Assembly (NCBI GenBank): GCA_950295325.1
Contig: OX485804.1
Span: forward strand, 13,392,001 to 13,456,000
Length of the DNA stretch: 64,000 bases
Direction of reading: 5' to 3'
Origin: Polytrichum commune
Lineage: Eukaryota > Streptophyta > Polytrichopsida > Polytrichales > Polytrichaceae
Part shown: one piece after another, positions 61,801-64,000 of the stretch
Position numbering within the stretch: position 1 is the stretch's first letter
How the letters are laid out: every line of letters starts with the position of its first letter
Notes under the pieces: generated by a model
Database searches by the model: none
The model's input: the letters and a program-made list of their open reading frames with translations, nothing else
Told to the model about the DNA's origin: nothing
Made by a program: the position numbers and the translations under genes

Positions 61801-63043
61801 CACATGGACCGGCACTGATAAGTAAATTGCAAAAGACGGCTTCTGTAACTCAAATCTTGTGAGGGCCTTCAAACTCAAGCAATATAATGTGAGCCATAGA
61901 GCTATGAATGCCACTCTAAAAAATGTCCAGTTAAAAAGCCTTTCCCATCTTCATAAGGGGCAGAACCAATGTATTACATCACTTGCATAACAATGACTAG
62001 TCATATTGTCATCCTAGAGATCGATTAGCTCTTGGGATCACATTATTGCACCGGCAACCAGCCCAAAACACAAGGACAACAACTATTGGGAGGCAAATTA
62101 TGAATGTTGATCTCAATGTGCAGATTATAAAAACCAGAACAATCAGCTGTCAGCTCAGGTTCCGGTCTTTTTATATTTCCACAATTGGGAAGAATGTGTA
62201 AAGAAGCATGAGATAAGTATCAGAAGATTGTAAATCTGGAAGCTCAGTGCATCCAAGTGCTCGGACAAAATCACTTCATTGTACCTGTTGTTCATATCAT
62301 AGTGTATCCTAGCTAGTCATACATGTGCCAATTGTCATATGTGTAGGCCAGGAGAATGTGTAAGGAATCCGGGGCCTCACATGTTCAAATGGCTACGGTG
62401 GAATTTGATATGGGTAATAATAGCTCGTCAGCAAGATCTTGTGAAGAGATACACTACAGACTCTTCATTTACTGCGTTTAAGTAAGAAGATATGAGCATC
62501 ACAAGATTTTGACTCTGGAAGCTCATTGCATCCGAGTGATTGGACAAAATCACTCCATTGTAACAATTACTTGTATACCATCAAATTAAATTCCACCTAG
62601 CCATTTAAACACATGAGGCCCCAACATTTTTACACATTGTCATGGCATTCACATATGACAGTTGACACATGTATGGTTGGCTAGGCTTTTGAGGGTTCAA
62701 GACACCGTATTACGGCGGATTTTGCAGCAGATCGGCAATCAACCTACACATCAGAGCTTCTCAAACATTTTCTTCAACATTTTGGTTTAAATTCCGTGTT
62801 AAAAATCTCCCGGGTACCTGCTTGGGCGGCCCACGTTGTTCCTGATGGGATAGCATTGTTTCCCAGTTCCACGGCCTCTTGTGTAGCTCGAGGATAAGCA
62901 GAGGACGAAGAAGCAATATGGGAAGGCAAACATAGCGAATTGGGGTCTAATGTTGGTTCACCAATGCTGGGCAAATGACGGCCAGAACGACGGAGTCGCT
63001 TAGGTGGCGGAAGATTCTCGCCTCCGGGATCCCCAAACTTCAT
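55810..63043 (-). CDS. RFWD3: RFWD3-like E3 ubiquitin ligase (RING, coiled coil, WD40), complete
   Basis: Minus exons: 63043-62818, 61797-61453, 61016-60849, 60691-60473, 60288-60177, 60022-59944, 59766-59668, 59361-59317, 59090-59055, 58814-58380, 58121-58011, 57837-57686, 57491-57452, 57344-57282, 56879-56662, 56455-55810 (TAG), about 997 aa. All introns are GT-AG with matching phase. The N-terminus has a basic NLS-like patch (PPPKRLRRSGR) and long acidic, low-complexity exons. The RING spans about residues 341-387: CSICMEPWTNTGSHRICSLA, CGHLFGNSCIKRWL, then CPQCNRRA. A heptad-type coiled coil follows (LLRTENEQLKRKVTDLEEQL). A 145-residue Gln/Ser/Arg-rich exon precedes the WD40 part (AKVFDMDAHSQLLLVSV, SPSWACAWDLCNPNQIYTGL, SNSVWLWEVGCPNVKQ, LGCVSERTLQIY). 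Known of the family: animal RFWD3 ubiquitinates RPA at stalled forks and crosslinks. A nuclear DNA-repair role here is inference. It is longer than human RFWD3 (774 aa). Confidence 0.93.
62303..62690. mobile_element. Foldback MITE with ~110-bp arms in intron 1 of the RFWD3-like gene
   Basis: The left arm (62303-62413) runs tcctagctagtcatacatgt, caattgtcatatgtgtaggc, ggggcctcacatgttcaaat and ggctacggtggaatttgat. The right arm (about 62576-62690) is its imperfect reverse complement: atcaaattaaattccaccta, gccatttaaacacatgaggc, acatatgacagttgacacat and ggttggctaggc. A direct repeat also exists: ggaagctcagtgcatccaag at about 62238 and ggaagctcattgcatccgag at about 62517, each followed by ggacaaaatcact. 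The element lies between splice sites of the 1,020-nt first intron. Confidence 0.75.
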
Positions 63044-63189
63044 CTTCTGTTACTTGCTTCACCTGGAACCATCACCACTCTCCCTGAAAGATCCTAAACC
63101 TAAACCCTTGAACTCTCGTAAGCCCACCTCTCCACCTCGAAGCAGGGGTTGTGGCAACCAGGGATGTTCAGCTCTACTAAGGATTTTGA

Positions 63190-64000
63190 TGATGAGTTGA
63201 TCCAAAATGAAGAACTTGTAAAGAGGTGTCATAGAATCTGAAGTCTAGAGTGCTCAGTGTGGATTTTGCGAAGCAATTTGCTGCAAAGTTTTGAAAGTCG
63301 GAAGAGAGGGAAGGGAAGGGTAGACGACGGACGGATGGACAACAACGTTGGACGAAATGTGTTCTTCTGGCGGACGGTAACGATATTTTTCGATAAATAT
63401 TAAGCACATGGACGTTTCAACATCTATGAATGAAATGAAATTGATTTTAAAGTCCAGGAATCGAAAAGGCTGATTGGACTGAAAGTACATCGAGATGGTT
63501 TCAAATTCAGCTAATTCTTTAGAGTGGCAAAGTGCGGCAATCTCTATGAAATAGAGACTAATGTCAATTTGATGGTCTAATTGAAAGAAATACTTGAGGC
63601 ATCCTGGAACTACATTCTCAAATAATGATGGAAACTTATCTCTAATGGGGTTATATAGGGGACATTCCAACACGAAATGTGCCTCATTTTCAACTGCATT
63701 ATAGGAGCAAAAGTAACATAGTCTAGTATCTCTAGAGATTGGGACAGTCGTTCATCGTCTAGTTTCAATGACAAGTCTATGGTTCAAGGTGCAATATGCA
63801 GCAATGATTTTGCATTGTGGTGGAGTCAGTGGTTGCTTCAAGTATAATTCACGTTTGTATTTATGAAGACCCTTGAGGTAGAGGTATCTAGTTTCTTCCC
63901 AAAGAGATGGAAAGAGTTCCACTGTTTAGCAAGAAAAACCTCATTGATATCATCACATTTTTTTTTTATGCGGTTCGGTTGTCATGGGTTTTCCAAAGAG
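63190..64000 (-). pseudogene. C-terminal remnant of a LINE-type (non-LTR) retrotransposon ORF2, runs off the window
   Basis: The minus strand encodes the zinc-binding tail typical of plant non-LTR reverse transcriptase polyproteins: LCYFCSYNAVENEAHFVLEC gives C-x2-C-x9-H-x4-C, followed by PLYNPIRDKFPSLFENV and a Leu/Phe-rich helix region ending near 63254. Upstream in the same frame are LHKYKRELYLKQPLTPPQC and NHRLVIETRR, then an in-frame TGA at 63754-63752. A frame break follows near 63.87 kb, so the copy is decayed. The reverse transcriptase domain would lie to the right of base 64000. The remnant ends roughly 150 bp upstream of the RFWD3-like start codon, on the same strand. Confidence 0.75.

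Noticed and set aside
1-64000. CRISPR array, operon, phage or bacterial defence locus
   Set aside because: The window is plant nuclear DNA with spliced genes. The regular hairpin array at 35 kb has no constant direct repeat with unique spacers.

Overview
The window is nuclear DNA of a green land plant. The coding exons are split by many short GT-AG introns (most about 80-700 nt), and the intergenic DNA is AT-rich and full of repeats. The families present are plant ones: a BSL Kelch-phosphatase, a neprosin (DUF239) protein, and an STN7/STN8-type plastid kinase. I cannot name the species. A seedless plant (bryophyte, lycophyte or fern) is my guess, with low confidence.

Layout. (1) Bases 119-6983, plus strand: the 3' part of a BSU1-like (BSL) Kelch-repeat Ser/Thr phosphatase, 18 coding exons, with the 5' end outside the window. 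(2) Bases 9095-15519, minus strand: a complete seven-exon neprosin-domain gene encoding 439 aa, convergent with BSL. Its introns and upstream DNA hold three separate tandem-repeat arrays. (3) Bases about 15.6-46 kb: a gene-poor stretch with no convincing gene. It holds MITE/foldback elements, several dispersed repeat families, a probable SINE inside another repeat, an array of about ten small hairpins at 35.08-35.39 kb, and microsatellites. (4) Bases 46056-53979, minus strand: an STN7/STN8-related plastid protein kinase with an unusual C-terminal extension, about 737 aa in 18 exons. (5) Bases 55810-63043, minus strand: an RFWD3-like RING + coiled-coil + WD40 E3 ubiquitin ligase, about 997 aa in 16 exons. 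(6) Bases about 63190-64000, minus strand: the decayed C-terminal end of a LINE-type retrotransposon, upstream of the RFWD3-like gene.

Exon models were built by hand. I translated each exon, required GT-AG (once GC-AG) borders, and required the reading phase to match across every junction. In the neprosin and RFWD3-like genes every junction is phase-consistent. In the kinase the first coding exon's 3' border is uncertain. The four genes have no evident shared pathway: hormone signalling phosphatase, secreted peptidase-like protein, thylakoid kinase and nuclear ubiquitin ligase. This is ordinary eukaryotic gene order, not an operon.

No clearly new enzymatic system is visible. The most unusual signals are the hairpin array at 35 kb, the head-to-head palindromic repeat at 33.7-34.2 kb, the SINE-in-repeat nesting at 40.1 kb, the duplicated splice-donor region in neprosin intron 1, and the C-terminal extension of the kinase.
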